From the NCBI GenBank assembly GCA_037043235.1, contig JAWRVZ010000248.1:1-64000 (forward strand): 64,000 nt of DNA, written 5' to 3'. Shown here piece by piece: positions 13,366-28,300 of the stretch. Under the pieces are notes generated by a model. That model had not been told where the DNA came from. It was given only the letters and a program-made list of their open reading frames with translations, and searched no databases. The stretch is from Rhodeus uyekii. Taxonomy: Eukaryota; Chordata; Actinopteri; Cypriniformes; Acheilognathidae. Position 1 is the stretch's first letter, and each line of letters starts with the position of its first letter. Made by a program: the position numbers and the translations under genes.

Positions 13366-16300
13366 AAGGGGAGGGGGCACCAGGCTTGTGTTACTTCAGT
13401 TAACAAGATAAATAGTGCATCTCACATGTTCATTTGCAGACTTCACTTAGCCATTAACAGAAAAAATGATATTATCCATCTTCTACTAAGGGGGATATCT
13501 ACTGGGAATAAATTGGTGCCTTTTTATCGCATTGTTTATTTGCACATGATGTTTGCATTGTTTTAGCTCCTGAAAACCAAGCAAAGGCATGAACACTGAT
13601 ACAAAGTTAGTGCTAATGATAATTTGTATTAGCTTATTGCATGGAAATACACCCAGACTATGGACAATACTCAAGAAGTTCTGCTGCCATGATCGCTAGA
13701 AAATGTGCACAAACATCCCATTTAGGGGCCATTTACACGACACCGCTTTCGACTAAAAATTGACAACTTTTTATGCGTTCCATTAATTTATATGACAATG
13801 GCCTGAAAACACAAACTTTTTGAAGTTTTTCAAAAATATAGCATTATTGTCTCCATGTAAAGTACAAAAATGAGAATTTGAGAACATGGTGATGTCATGC
13901 GCATGCATATTACGAGTCTATAGTCTCGTAGTGTTTCTTTACAAAATGACTACCGTCAGATTATGGTGGCTTTAATGAGCCCACGATGATAGAGAATCAA
14001 GCAGTCTTAGATTCAAAAGGAATTTTAAATACACAAAAAAAACTCTGAGAATACACAACCACTGAACACAGAGAGATTGGACAAAGAATTGAAAGAAATA
14101 TAAATATTTGAAACAGAACAGGTGTGAACTAAATAGCCAATGATCAGGAACACAGGCAAACTAAACCAAATCAGAATAAAACCACTTTAACTAATGGTCT
14201 GGTATGAGTAATAGAGCGTTTTAGTTGCGTTCATGGATTTGTGTGAATGGGGATTGTTTTGACAACGTTGTCATCTGTATGTGAAAAACAAAGGAAACAT
14301 ATTCCAGTTTTTAGTACATTGCTGTTGTATAAACATACCCTTAAAAAACCCATTCTAAGGGCAGTAATAGTTAAACTTGGAAGTCAACATGCTGGAAGTC
14401 ATTGCTGTTCACAACCCATTCTATTTCCATAACATAACATGACATATTTCTAATTGAAAGAGAATAATTAATAAAAAGTAAAAGAAAATCTAGGGTGGAA
14501 CTTGATTTTTATTCATCATGAATTGATAATGACCGAGAGTTTACTAAGACAACGCCTAAATAGCTTTTGAATGTTGATTCATGTGATTTTAAGTGACTTC
14601 AGCAGAAAAGCAAAGTACTTTCACAGTAAAGCGAGTTTTTATTTCTGTGGATTTAGAGTTGGTGTTCCCTAATGTTAAACTAAATCATCATGATGGAATT
14701 GTGCCCAGAAATAAATTATTTTAGGTCTATTCAAGGCTGAGAGGAACAATATTTTAGCAAACAACACTGTGCTGGACTGAGCATTAGTTTAACTTTAGGC
14801 GATCATATTTTAACACCAACTGTGAATCCACAGCAATAGATACTCTACCTCTGTCAACTGACAAGATTTAACTGAATCTATCCCGTCGAGGGCTTATATT
14901 TTAGCACCTAAAACATTATTTCACAAGACAGTTTGTCTGAAACTAAACTGACTGTGGAAACTTCTCAACAACCAGGACCTCGGTATTTCAGCAATGCTTC
15001 TTTTGCACATATTGTTACAAATTGTTCCAGTTCAAACTGAAGTGCACACACTGTACCTCCTTCAGACAAGGAGTCATTGAAGACCCCCTCGATGACCTGG
15101 CAGCTGCTCCCATCTCCTCCACAAATACGGCAGCGATCTTCCCGAACATCTGAGCCCAGAATCCGGTCACAGCCCACATGCTGCACACAGATACACACAC
15201 ATATTTAGAGATCAAGGCAAAATGAGCAAAAAGAACATACAATTTGCAGAGATTTACACTAATGTACACCTTTGCATTTATGTCAGTCTGTGCAAATTTT
15301 AATGAAAGTAATATTAAAATGCAAGCTCTGTATTAAGCTGATCCCATATGAAGTAGTACAGTTTGCTGATTTTCAACCCTGATATACTTCTAAAAACACT
15401 GGTGGTGAATTAAAATGTTCAGGTTTACCATCCTCACAATAGATTGTTTTGCATTGACAGCAACCTGTCTAAACTTCAATTTACTGTAAGTTATCAGTCA
15501 TATCTTATTTGCCAAACTGCAAAGACAGAATAAAACATTTGCAGTATAAAAAATATAATATAAATAACATAGTACGGTAATCTGAGTAATTAAGCATAGC
15601 TTCTCTATAACACATTTGTAAAATTCCACTCTACATCACTGTATCAGGAAAAGTGTCAAATAAAATATCCTGGATAACATGGACGAAGCCATGTGCCCTG
15701 CAAAATATTTATCGCTTGAACTGAAAATGGCAGAATAACTGGACAGCTGTGTAACTGATCAAGTAAATGATTTCAAAATAAAAGTCCCCCCTCCCCCATA
15801 GTTTTCCCTCATATTTTAGTAAATTGTGCATATTCAGCACTATGACTCCAGACCCCAAGGACGAGGAACATACCAAGGATGAAGGCAGATGCTCAGTATT
15901 TCATCAAATAACATTTTTAGTTTTTTCTACTTATAGAATTTTATTGTACTTTAGTATTTTTTATAAAGCTTGGAAGCTTCAGTTTCCATTCACTGTAATT
16001 GCATAGAAAGATCCCAGTACTTCAATATTCTTTTCTATTCTACAGATGAAAGTAAGTCATGAGCTCAGATGGTGTTAACATGTTTAACTAATCTCATGTG
16101 CTAACACGTTACTTTTGACAGCCATAACACAAATATAAAGGCTTGATGTATAATTTTGAGAGCAATCCCAGAACTTGAGAAGTCACAATCCATTTAAATT
16201 GACATTGTGCAAATCAAATCAGGTTTCTGCCAAATCTACACAAAAACAGACCACTGATGAAGAAACTGAAGAGTCTCTGCTGTCAGGATCTAAAAGGTAA

Positions 16301-19300
16301 CACAAAATTAACCAGCAGACCTGAAACTGCTTGAGACTTTCCAAATCCAGGCCTGTGCAACTTCGCAAAAATCCCACTAAAGCTCCAGAGACTTATGTTG
16401 ACCTGGCCTAGATTCCATAACCTGCAAATTTGTGACCCATTTTCTCACAACAACAATGGTAAGTCAGTGGCCGCTCGGAGAAGGCAGGGCCAGTCCTGTG
16501 CTAGACCGAACAGAGACGAGCTTCGGGACACGTGGTTCCACAGGCTGTTTTTAATGCCTTGTGCTTCAAAGCTCTTGCTTTCATAATCAAACCCTTATTG
16601 TTTGGAAGCTAAGCCACCATGAGGCTGCAAACATTACTTTGATTTCTCCCCCTGCTGTTCTCCGTTTTTTATATACACCATAAATAAGAAAACAGAGAGA
16701 ATGAGTGAGGAAAGGAGATAGAGGAAGAGAGCAAAGAGAGGAGGGAAGGAAAGCAATGGAGAAAGGGTGAGAGCTGACAGTGGGGAGGGTGGGAGAAGTC
16801 GCTGTGATCATGTTCAGCTGCGTGCACTGAGGACAGATGGATCTGGGGGGGTCACTGAGTTCTTGCAGCATTCAGAGCAGAGCAGAACAGGGCTGGACTG
16901 AACTGAACTGTTGATAAAAACAACCACTGGTCTGGACAACAGTGCAAAGATAAACCAGCACAACTCACTCCAAAAGGAACTCATTCAGCCTGTCCTGCAC
17001 AGTACAACAAAATTAAATGCTATTTAAAATACACTACAGTTTGCATTATGAAACATGATAATAAACAAAATATTTTAGGCTGTTTTTACACTTTGTTTGA
17101 TTGTTTGGTCCAAACTGGATTTCAGTTTAACTTCTCTTACCCTGCTGGTCTATTTTCACATTAGTACTAGTACTAGCAGTACTAGCGGCAGATGTTTACC
17201 ACAGTAATTAGCTAACGACTCAAAAGAGAATATACCAACTTCACGTTTTATTTACGCTTTTAATTTTCAACCAAAAACATTATACAGTAATCCTTCACCA
17301 CTTTGCAGTTCAAGTTTCGCGGCCTCAGTGCATCGCGGATTTTAAAAAAATATATTGAAAAATAACAATTCAAAAATACCGCCATATCGGCAGCCATATT
17401 GTGGAAAGCAGCGTTGCTTCATTGTGATGCACGAGAGAAAAGGTTTCCCAGGATGCCAGACAAAGAGAGAAACTCTCTCAGAGGCTTTGTACACACCCAT
17501 AGGCAATCAGACAAGACACGTGATTGGTTCCCGGCACGAGATCGACGAATGAGAGCACGAGTGGAGTGGGAGCCTCTTGGCCTCTCTCAGAAGCAAATGT
17601 TGACGATCCAGCGCCAATATCTGACGATGAGGCAGCAATGGAGTCTTAACTATTCAGAGCTCTATGGATTCTCCATATCACTACAAATAATGTGTTGAAA
17701 GTTTGGCAGCTCTATGTGTCAATCGCTAAAAGAGGGAGTTTTTGCTCTTGATCCACATCATCATACGAACACTGCCATCTGAAATCCCTCAGATATTTAT
17801 ACTTGAAGAAAAGTGTGTGTTACTGTCTTACCTTACACTCGCCATTGACACAAACATCCAGAGAGTCGTCCCTGCAGGGCGTGCCGTCCACCACAGCTGG
17901 AGCGCGCTCAGTGTAGAAGTTATAACCCTCTGCTAGGCAATTCAGCGAGCATGACTTCACCCCACCTGCAGCCAAAACGTGCAAAACATCACACCTCAAT
18001 GATCCTGAGCCATTTAGCATGTTACAAACAAACAAAAAAGAGCTGGAGATAAAGAGCTGGGGGTCTTGAAATAAAAGTGCCACAAGTTGTTCCTTCACTA
18101 CATCCCAAAGTATGACTGAAGTATCCTTATGAGCATTACAGGACATCATAAAATCTACCAAGCTATTGACATGCAGTACACAATATCAGTGGGACACAAA
18201 CACCCTTATGCTTGCATAGAACTGATTCCTCATGTGTTATGTATTGTTAACTTTACATCATTAACTAAACAAACCTAAAAACAAACTGCTGGCAGATTTT
18301 CTCCTCAGTTTAATGCGCCTCTAACAATGGGGAAACGTGAATGGTGTATTTAATGGTGTATTTCTAACTCTGCAGGATGGCCGCCAGCACTCTGTAGAGT
18401 TCCATGGCTGCATGTGGTATTTTAATGAGCTTGTGGGGTTTATGTAAGTTAGTTTATTCTTCCACTACTGTCACATCCTTGAGCAGAAAGGGAGGTCCAG
18501 GGCACATTTGAGATGATTTGCTTAAGATAAAGCAGCTGAAATACACATACAACATGCTTGCTTTATTCCCCTGTCTCTTCTGTAATGCCCTTACAAATTT
18601 GAGAAACCATAAATAAAGCATGTTGGAGGGGAAAACAGAATCTCTGAACACATTCCCGGAGAGACAAAGAAGAAATCACACAATTCATGTGATGGAGAAG
18701 GAAAAAAGAGAGAGGAGACATAGGCTATGTTTTTTTTTCTTTGGGAGGTATCATTCAAAAGTCTTTTATGCTCTTAGATTTAAAATTATGAAATATTGTT
18801 GTAATGTAAAATAATTGTTATACATTTTTACATAATTTAAACACTTATTTCTGTGATATTAAAACTGAATTTTTAGCAGTCATTATTTGATGCTCAAGAA
18901 AATGTACTATAATTATCAGTTTAATAAGCAAAATAGTTTGATGATATTTTTGTGGAAACCAAATTCTTTGATGAATAGAAACACTTATTTGAAACAGAAA
19001 TATTTTTGCCACATTCAATTTGTATTAACTGTAACTTTTAAGCAATTATTAAAACACACTGACCTCAAACCTTTTTGAATAGAACTGTACCCTTACTAGT
19101 ACACTAGTCATCTAAGCTAGTCACTTTCTTAGGTCAGCTAGTTTATGCATTTATTTTATCTTCTACGTTTTTCTTACAGAAAATAATTGTTACATTTTGA
19201 TATTTTGAGAGGCTTTTCTTTAACTAGCATGCTAATAGCTAATAAGTCGCACAATAAAAAAACTTTATAACTAATTATATGTATACTGCATTTTCTATCA

Positions 19301-22300
19301 TTACACTGTGCCCCATCCAGCTGGTCTTGAAAGAAAGGACGCATAGTATATAATTGTAGCTACAGCTTTCCTGTAGCTCAATCAGTAGAGCACTGATGTT
19401 TACAACACCAAGGTCATGGGTTCGATCCCAGGGAAAGCAAGAACTGAATGTGTTCCTTGAATGCAATGTAAGTCGCTTTGGATAAAAGTGTCTGCCAAAT
19501 GTATATATATATATATACACACATTGATGTGTTGCTTAAAAGTGTAAAGCACTACCGACCATACACACTTTATAGGTTATATAACAAAGAACAAGGAGTT
19601 AATTGACTCATAATCTTACTCGTGCTAGTGTGTGATTTTGTCCCTGCTCTGGGCCTCCATTATATTACTCTTGAAAGGCTGGTGGGTCTGAACTCATTCC
19701 CCTTCCCTGTACCTGGCAGTGGTGGTGCTAAAACTCTGTTTAATCTTTCTTTGGCTGCCTAAGACCCGCTTGCCTTATCAGTTGAATCACATCTACCACA
19801 GTCTTAATGTTAAATAATAACTCTTCCTCTGTTTTATAAACCTAAAGTGGGCAGTTTTTGAGCTGCTGGCCAATTTTCTGTTATTGTTGGACTAATTTGA
19901 TAAGGTCCTGGGTGCCTGTGAAAACATATGCTGAAGCAGGCTTATGATGGAAACTGTGCATCCCATGAGGCTTTGCTCTGGCAGGCCATAGGTGTATTTT
20001 TGAGGTGGCTAGAAGAGGGCTTCACTGGAGTCTATGGATTTCAGGAGATTCTGGTGAGAGTGTATGCAGCCAGAGCACAATTCGTGGAACTCACAATGCG
20101 ATGTGTTCAACCTAAACCTATGTGATAAAGCGTGATTTTAACCTTTTTCTGGACTCATTACTTCAACAGACTGCCAAAAGTTAAGACACTGGTTATATTT
20201 ACAAGCACCCTTATAATGCAATTAAGGCAGTACTGCAATGAAATTGGAGCGCATGCAAACAGAAAGCTGTAATTATGAAAATGTGACTATGATTATAAAT
20301 AGAGTAACTATAAAATCACAGTAGAATTTATTACTCTCATTAATACTGCACACACTAGCAAAATGTAAGAGTCAATACATATGGTTTTCTTTTCACAAGC
20401 ATATTAGAAAGCTTTCTGAAGGATTATGTGACATTAAAGACTGGAGTAATGATGCTGAAAATTCAGCTTTACCATCACTGGAATAAATTACAATTATCTA
20501 AACACTGCCCGGCTAAAATTAAAATGTTTAAGAGTCTATGATTGGATCATTATTGCAATGATTGTTATGTTTCTAACATGTTATATGTTTGGCAATAGTT
20601 CTTCTATCCTTAATTGATTGAGTGTGTAGCTTTTCATTTCTCAAACAACCATGTCGGAAGACACATAATGGCCATTTTCCATGACAATGTCAAGAAGCAT
20701 TAAGCTCAGATTGTGAAACAATGGCTGGGAGGGAGCATGAAGAATCATTTTCACACATGAATTGGCACCTCTGAGTCCAGACCTTAAATTTATTGAAAAT
20801 CTTTAGGATGTGCTGGAATAGACTGTACAGAATGCTTGATTCATGCATTCTCAATACAAGATCTTGACCAACAATCAATGCACCTCTCAATGGAAATAAC
20901 ATCCCAACATTTATTTTCATAAAAAGAAAGAAGTTTCAAACAAAGAGAGAGTGCAGGTCTAAGGTCTATATGTCACCTAAAGCAGGGTAAACCAGCAGTC
21001 TGGCACTTATTATAACAGCTGCAAGGGATTTCCATTGTAAAATCAGGTGACTTGATGAAAGCAGCGTTGTAGCCTGCAGTGGATTTCTCTCTGTAAGCCA
21101 TTATGTTATTGGAGGGGCAGATTAAAGGCAGTTATGTCCTTGACAGCCAGCTTCACATTCATCAAAAGCAGGAACTTAAACGGGAGATTGTGGGAGTTGG
21201 AAGTTCTCAGCCCGGCATATGGATGCCAGACTGTTATCTGCACCCTCTCTCTCACATATTATCTCTCTCTCACATCTGTTCTGGACCTGAGCCAGTGCAG
21301 AGATTGGTTCTTTGGAGCATGGTGGTCCATTCCTAATATCTAAACCATCTTCAAAACCCCTAAACGGTCTTGAACAACTACAATCGAGCACTTAAACATA
21401 CCCATAATCATGAAAGATGTAGGTAGGGAACTAAAAGATCACGTTATTCAATTCAATAAAGTTCTAGCACAAACATTTGCATTAGTTCAAGGGATATACC
21501 AATATTATTTGGTATATAAATTATTATTTATAGTTTCAAGCCAATATTAGATATCAATCTACATTTTTTGAGTTCGATCACAAAAAGCATCACTTCATAG
21601 TCCAGACCATGCTTTAAATAATACCAAAAATCATGTAAACTTGGTTCCCTGAAAGGGTACTAGACGCTGTGAAAACGCTTTGGGAACGGTTTGCATGACT
21701 ACGTCGTGAAGCACGTCTGAAATCTGACCAATGGTGTGAATGAATGTCAGAGGCGGGTGACGTCATGAACCGCAAAACTATAAAGGCACACCAAACACAG
21801 CCAGCGGAAGCTTATAAGTAAGTAGTAAGTTGCTGAGAGGTAAGTTGCTGAGAGGCACGCAGGAGGTGTGACCAAACGACACAGTATCTCGTTCTCTCTT
21901 CAGGGAACCTTTTTCTACAGGGCAGCTCAGTGGATGTAAGCGTCCAGTGAGAGACAGAGCAGATTGCTTTTCTCCTCGTCATGATGACTGAATAGAGGAG
22001 GACAGAAGACTTGCAGCACTATAGAATGAGCCACATTATTGGGAAGCCTTCACCGTGACTTGGGAAAATTCTAAGTACGAGCGAGAGAGACCGACAAAGC
22101 TTGCAGATATTGGAGCACCAAAGCCAAATCCCAAGCCGGTACCCTTGAGCATACTGCCGGCCTCGGCCTCAATGTGCCACGGAAGAAACACGTTACCAGT
22201 GTATCTTTCCCAAAAGGCATTCCACCCCAAGCAATCTGGTAAGCAGCAATAGCCTCCACATATACTTTTAGCGTGGATGGGGATGGTCTAAACAACTTTC

Positions 22301-25300
22301 GTTAAGAGATCAGAGCCTATTAGCTGGGCCCCCTCAGAGGCTCAGCCCACAGTTTTCAAAGTTCTGGGTGAGGATGGGCTATCAAGCCACCTGCCTGGGA
22401 CACCTGCCATAGAGGACGCACATGAGGTCCATGAACCACACTCTGCCCGGCCAGCATGGGGTGATCAGGGTAAGACGGACCTTATTCCAACAAACTCTCC
22501 CGGGAGCAGAGCAATCAGGGGAAAAGCGTACAGGCGTAGCTTCGGCCAAGTCTACACCATAGCATCCAGTCCAAGAGGAGCTGGAAGAGTGTGGGAGAAC
22601 CAGAGTGGACAGTGAGATGTTTCTCGAGACACAAACAGATCAACTTATATACAGCCAAATATTTTCCATATCTGCTCCACTACCTCTCCAATCTCCAAGC
22701 TTCAGCCCCTGCCTCGACAGGATGTTCCCACATTTCGGACCCCATTTGGCTGAGAGAAAGCCTGGAACCACAGGAGGATTTGGTGTGACAATTTGAAAAG
22801 TGTCCCCCCACCCCCGATTTATCTCTCCGAGCCATGGTTTGTTCCATGGCCTCAACACCTCAATGCGGAGGTTGGAAAAGAATGGTAGGCCCCAGCGTGT
22901 AGGTTGTGCTTGCAACGGCAGGAAGCACTTTTTCGTATTCATTCTGGCGACCACCCGAGTCAGGGCTTCCACCAGCTCCTCTTAAGCTGGAGAATGATTG
23001 ACTTTTTCCAGCCTCTGTGCTAACAACATCCAGCTCCTAAGAGCTGGATAGTTTCAGAACTGGTGCCTCTCCCAAGGTAAATTACCCACAGAATGAGAGA
23101 GGATACCAGGCCCACCAAGTGAAGGTAGAGAAAGGCCAGGCCTATATCTAACCTTTCTGACAGGTCCAATTGCGATCCCCAAGAACTAGATCGACGGTGT
23201 GCCTCGGCAGCAGCGGGCCTGAGCCCTGAGGACCATAAGCACCCTCTATAAAGAGTGCCAGGCAGAGGCAGAGTGTTCTTCGAGATAACTGCTCTCAATC
23301 CGCCCTCGAGCGCTAACCGTGTATGGTCTGCTCCCAAACAGACCATGCACATATCATGTGTATCCCGGTCTGCAATGTAGCGAGGGCAGGGAGGAACACA
23401 TAACCTGAAATGATTGCTTGACAATTTTTTTGCCTGGTTCATGATGTCCCCCGCATCTGATGTTCATTCACACCATTGGTCAGATTTCACACATGCTTCA
23501 CAACGTATTCACACAGAGCATTCCCAAAGAGTCTTCGATAATAAAAATAATAAAAAATGCATCTCTACGGATAACTTCCTTTTAAAATATAAGTATACAA
23601 ATATAAGGAAGAATAAAGTATTAAAAATATTTACAATCTTACAAACCTTTATTTTTTGTATTTAACAATAAGTATACCATCTAGAAATGAAGAAGTCATT
23701 TGCCTATAATTTAGTCAATTTAATTAATTTTTCTATAATTTAACTTATCGGACCGATGCAGTAACATTAAAAAGTCACATTTATTGGCCGATAACAATAT
23801 GGCTATTTTGCATTCTTAATTTCTTCATTTGGCAGGTGCTTTTAGAGAAGTCCTTTATTTTGAATGCAATGTAAGTCGCTTTGGATTAAAGCGTCTGCCA
23901 AATGCATGAATGTTAAATGCTTTATCCAAAGCAAATTAAAGTGCATTTAAGGCAGAAATGTAGCACATCACAGTGAAAAGACCAGTAAGTCTCAGAACAG
24001 GTGCTTTAAGGGTTATATACTTGCCTCCCCTGTATGGTTTCCAGGTGTAGAATTTCCCCCGGAAAGGAACGCTGTCAAAGTCTGAGCACTGAATCTCCCG
24101 AAAATCCTGAGACCCGGCTGGGCATTCCTAACCCACACACAAATCAGTCAGTCTGAGGATCTTATGGAGCTTGGCAACAGTGAACCATTTTCTTCTACTG
24201 GAGTATGTCTACATCATTTAGAGCAGGGGTGTTCAATCAGTCTAAAGACCTCGATTAGCTGGTTTCAGGTGTGTTTAATAAGGATTGGAGCTCAACACTG
24301 CAAGACAGTGGCCCTCCAGTAGCAGGTTTGGACACCCATAAATTTAGAAACCCCAAAATTTGTCAGAGCTTCGGTCTTATCAACTAATTTAGATGATACA
24401 GGAGCAGAATCCATCCATAAACAAGCCAAAAATCATAATAAGTAGGATAGGAGTTATTTTGTACAAATTTTAACCAATGTTCTTTTCTAATAGAAAAAGG
24501 GAGTCAGTAAGTGACTTGTGGCTTTCAAACTCACATCAATGTTGCAAGATCTGAAGCGCTTCCTCTCTCCCAGACAATATTTCCCTCCAACCGTTGGCCT
24601 GCATCCACACAAGGACAAGCATCAGACACATCTGAGTACAATTTCATTGTAACTCCCAATTACACAATATATTCAGCTCAAGTTCATTTCAGCCAGACAT
24701 CTTCTGTCTTTCTGTCGATCTGTTAGTTTTTCCGATTTTTCCTGGCATAACGACAGACTAGGTTCATTGAGTACAACAGGCTTAGAGTAAGAACATAATG
24801 AATCATCAAATCACTCGTATACACTATCGCTCCAAAGTCTTGGGTTGGTGAGATTTCTTTTATTTTTTTGAAAGAAGTATCTTATGCTTACTAAAACTGT
24901 ATTTATTTGATTACACATACAGTAGAAACAGTAACATAATGAAATATTATTGCAATATAAAATAACAGATTGAAATTATTATAATATTTTAAATAACTGC
25001 TTTAGTATGTTTTAAAATATTATTTATTTTTGTGATGGCAATGCAAAGGTCATCAGTTTCACATGGCCCTTCAGAAATCATTCTAATACCCTAATTTGGT
25101 GCTCAAGAAACATTTATTGCTTGCATTTTTTTAGGATTCTTTAAACAGAAAGTTTAAAAACAACATTTATTTGGAATAGAAATCTTTTGTAACATAATAA
25201 AAGTCCTCACTGTCACTTTAGACCAATTTATTGCATCCTTGCTGAACAAAAATTGTACAACTCACCTGGGGCTGTCACAATGGCGAATAGAGGATGAGAC

Positions 25301-28300
25301 TCCGCCCCCACAGGTGCGACTACACTCCTCCCATGGCGACCAGTGGCCCCACCCACCATCTACTCCCTCTGGACGTGTTCCATATGGCACACACAATCTT
25401 TTGTAGCACCACTAATGAGATGATATCAATACTTTACATTAAATATGTGATTTGTGACAACCAAAAAAATTGCCAATATATGTTGAACATTTCTTTTATA
25501 CAATATATTATATCAAATAAACAGTTTGGGGTAAGTTACTACTCCCTAAATAGTAAGTAATTGCTTTAATTAGTTATTTTTTTATGTTAGTTTTTCTCAT
25601 CTGGCCTGTTCTTGCTTGTTTGTTTGCAAAAAAACAAAATAGGAACAAGGAAATGCAAATTTATGCCTGTACAGAAGAGGGCGCAGCTCAAATAAACTTT
25701 TCAGCTGTGCTGCCATTCTGGGTTGTAAAAATATAAGATCTGCACTCTTTAGCAATGAAACATAAAATATAAACTAAACTAATGTGATGATTAACTAAAA
25801 AGTCATTTTTGCATATTTGTATGGTTGAATTGGATCATCAAAGGTCAGTAGCAAAGATGTTGGTTAATAAAAGTGAGATTAAATACATAAAGTATATTTG
25901 TATGTTAACATTAAATCATTTCTTCATTTCATTTCATCTTTTATTCATTTTGAAAAATACAGAATTATTGTGCAAGTGAAATGAGTAAATGCATTCAGTG
26001 TTGAACTACAATAACCATCGTTTACACACTGCGTACACAATGACTTGAACTACTTATTTGAAAAAGTCAATCAGATATTTTGTAGTAAATGTAAAAATAA
26101 TGTGTTACTTTACTAGTTACTTAAAAAAAGTAATCTGATTACGTAACCTGTGTTACGTGTAATGCGTTACCCCAACACTGCATTTAAAACCACTTCATTA
26201 TCAAACATGATCTACCCATCAAGCCAAAAAAGGCTCGTTTCCTGAGCTTTGATCTGTGTTCTGATAATCGTCGTAGAATTCCTAGTGCTTACCCCTTTTT
26301 CGATGGTGCTGGTCTGGCAGATGGTGCCTTCAGCAGCTGGGATACTACTGGTGATGCAGCGATTCCCTTTACTCATGCACCAAAGCTCACTGCACACTTC
26401 CTGAACACACACACACAAGCCACTAAACAAAACTCCAGACAATGTAGGAAAAACAGACATTAAGAAACACTCCAGAGGCTGAAGAACTGTGTGGAAAGAG
26501 TAGAAGTAGGACATTCCTGCACCAAACAACATTCTCCAAAGTGGCTATGTGATTGCTAAGGTGCTCTGAGAGTTCTTAGCATCTTGCTATGATATTTTGG
26601 ATAGTTGCTGGGGTGTTGCTAAGGGAACTGTCCTTAAATACTATGGTATTGAATGTTTATTACTGTATATTAATGATGCTGTTTATATGATACTCTAAAT
26701 AATATTATAGTACTTCCAATGAATATGTAAAAAAAAAAAACACCTTTATGTCAAGGTAATCCTCCTTCAGTTTCCTGCACTGGCATCCCATAAAGTAGTC
26801 AATACCTAAAGCTTGACTCAAAATGAGCAAATATGGCTATATAGCTCATTTTACAGATTGAGCTCCACTGTTTGTTTGAAGAGGTGAAAAGGTCAACCAT
26901 GGCTGGCAGAGAATAAAGCCGCAAACCAAAAAATAGCAAATTTTTGACCAACATGTGGTTTTGGACATAAGTGGCAGAATGCCAGCGGTCTGAAGGTTTT
27001 TTTGGAGGGGGGGGGTGTTACAGCCAGCAAAAGGTAGAACTGCCATCTGGTGCAGATTTACAGAAAGAAAAAGGGAGGGATGGAGAGAGTGTGCTAAATG
27101 ATTTACTGTGGGGATATAAAGGCAACCTGGATAGGACCATAACCCACAATTCATCTGTCCAAAGATGACTCTTCAGCATAGATGTCTTACTGTAGGATGG
27201 TTATATACTTCTAAATTAGATAGTTTTTAATAGTTATATTTTATAAGTTATAATGTATAAAGGACATAAAAAAAGAATATTCAAACATAAACAATAATTG
27301 AACAAGTTCACCCAAAAATGAAAAGAAATATTTTAGCGAATTATTTCAGAATACATTAAATACTGCACATGGGTCATATCAACCATTTTAATGGTTACTT
27401 CAACATTCCAAGGTGCTTCAAAGAATAGCATGGTAATGCTTTCATGGTATACATCCACAAAAATTGCATTACAATGATATTTTTTACTGACACAATAAAC
27501 GTCTCTAATGTCTATAGCACAATGCTGTTCTTGTATGGTGATACACACTATTGTTCAACAGATTTAGAGGCAGTTTGATTTTTTTATGTCTTTGAAAGAG
27601 GTCTCTTATGGTCACCAAAGCTACATCTAACTTGATAAAATTCATTAAAAACTTTTTATGTGAAAATTAGTACCTTTTAAAATAACCATTTTCTATATTA
27701 GAATTAATTTTTATTTTATTATTTAAAAAAATTAAGTGATACTTTCCTTTCTGGGATTTTTTGATGAATAGAAAGTTCAATCTTACTGACCCCAAACTTT
27801 TGAATGATAGTGTAGATCAGAAAAAAACATGGTATTACCATGGTCCCATAGTCAAAAACCATGCTGATCTGCATTTTTAATAGATGATGATGATGATGTT
27901 GATGATGATGATGGAATTTTCTTTCTTGGGTGAAGAGCTGTTGTCAATTACACTGAGTGATGCAAGTACCCCGTATTTACACTGACGAGACTTCACTCCA
28001 TACTGGAAACGGCACTGCTCATCTGCATCGTAGGCTTGGCCAGGGGCTGTGGTGGGGTAAACAAATTCCTGTTTGGGGGGAACATTGTTCAGGCAGGAAC
28101 CCATGCCAGAGCTAAAAAACAATCAGAAAGAAAACAGAATGGGTGTGTCAGAAGTGATGGAAGTTTAAAGGCGAACAAACACAAATCCAGCTAAACTCAC
28201 AACTGCTGGAATTTAGTGTTAACTGTTTACTTTTGTTGTGGAAGAGTGAATCGGTTTTAATGGTTAAGGAACCGGTTTTAATCATATTGTAAGGCATTTA

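Noticed and set aside
19368..19445. tRNA gene
   Set aside because: A and B boxes are present, but the sequence is a SINE with the usual tail and no complete acceptor stem. Three further copies of the same family occur in this window.
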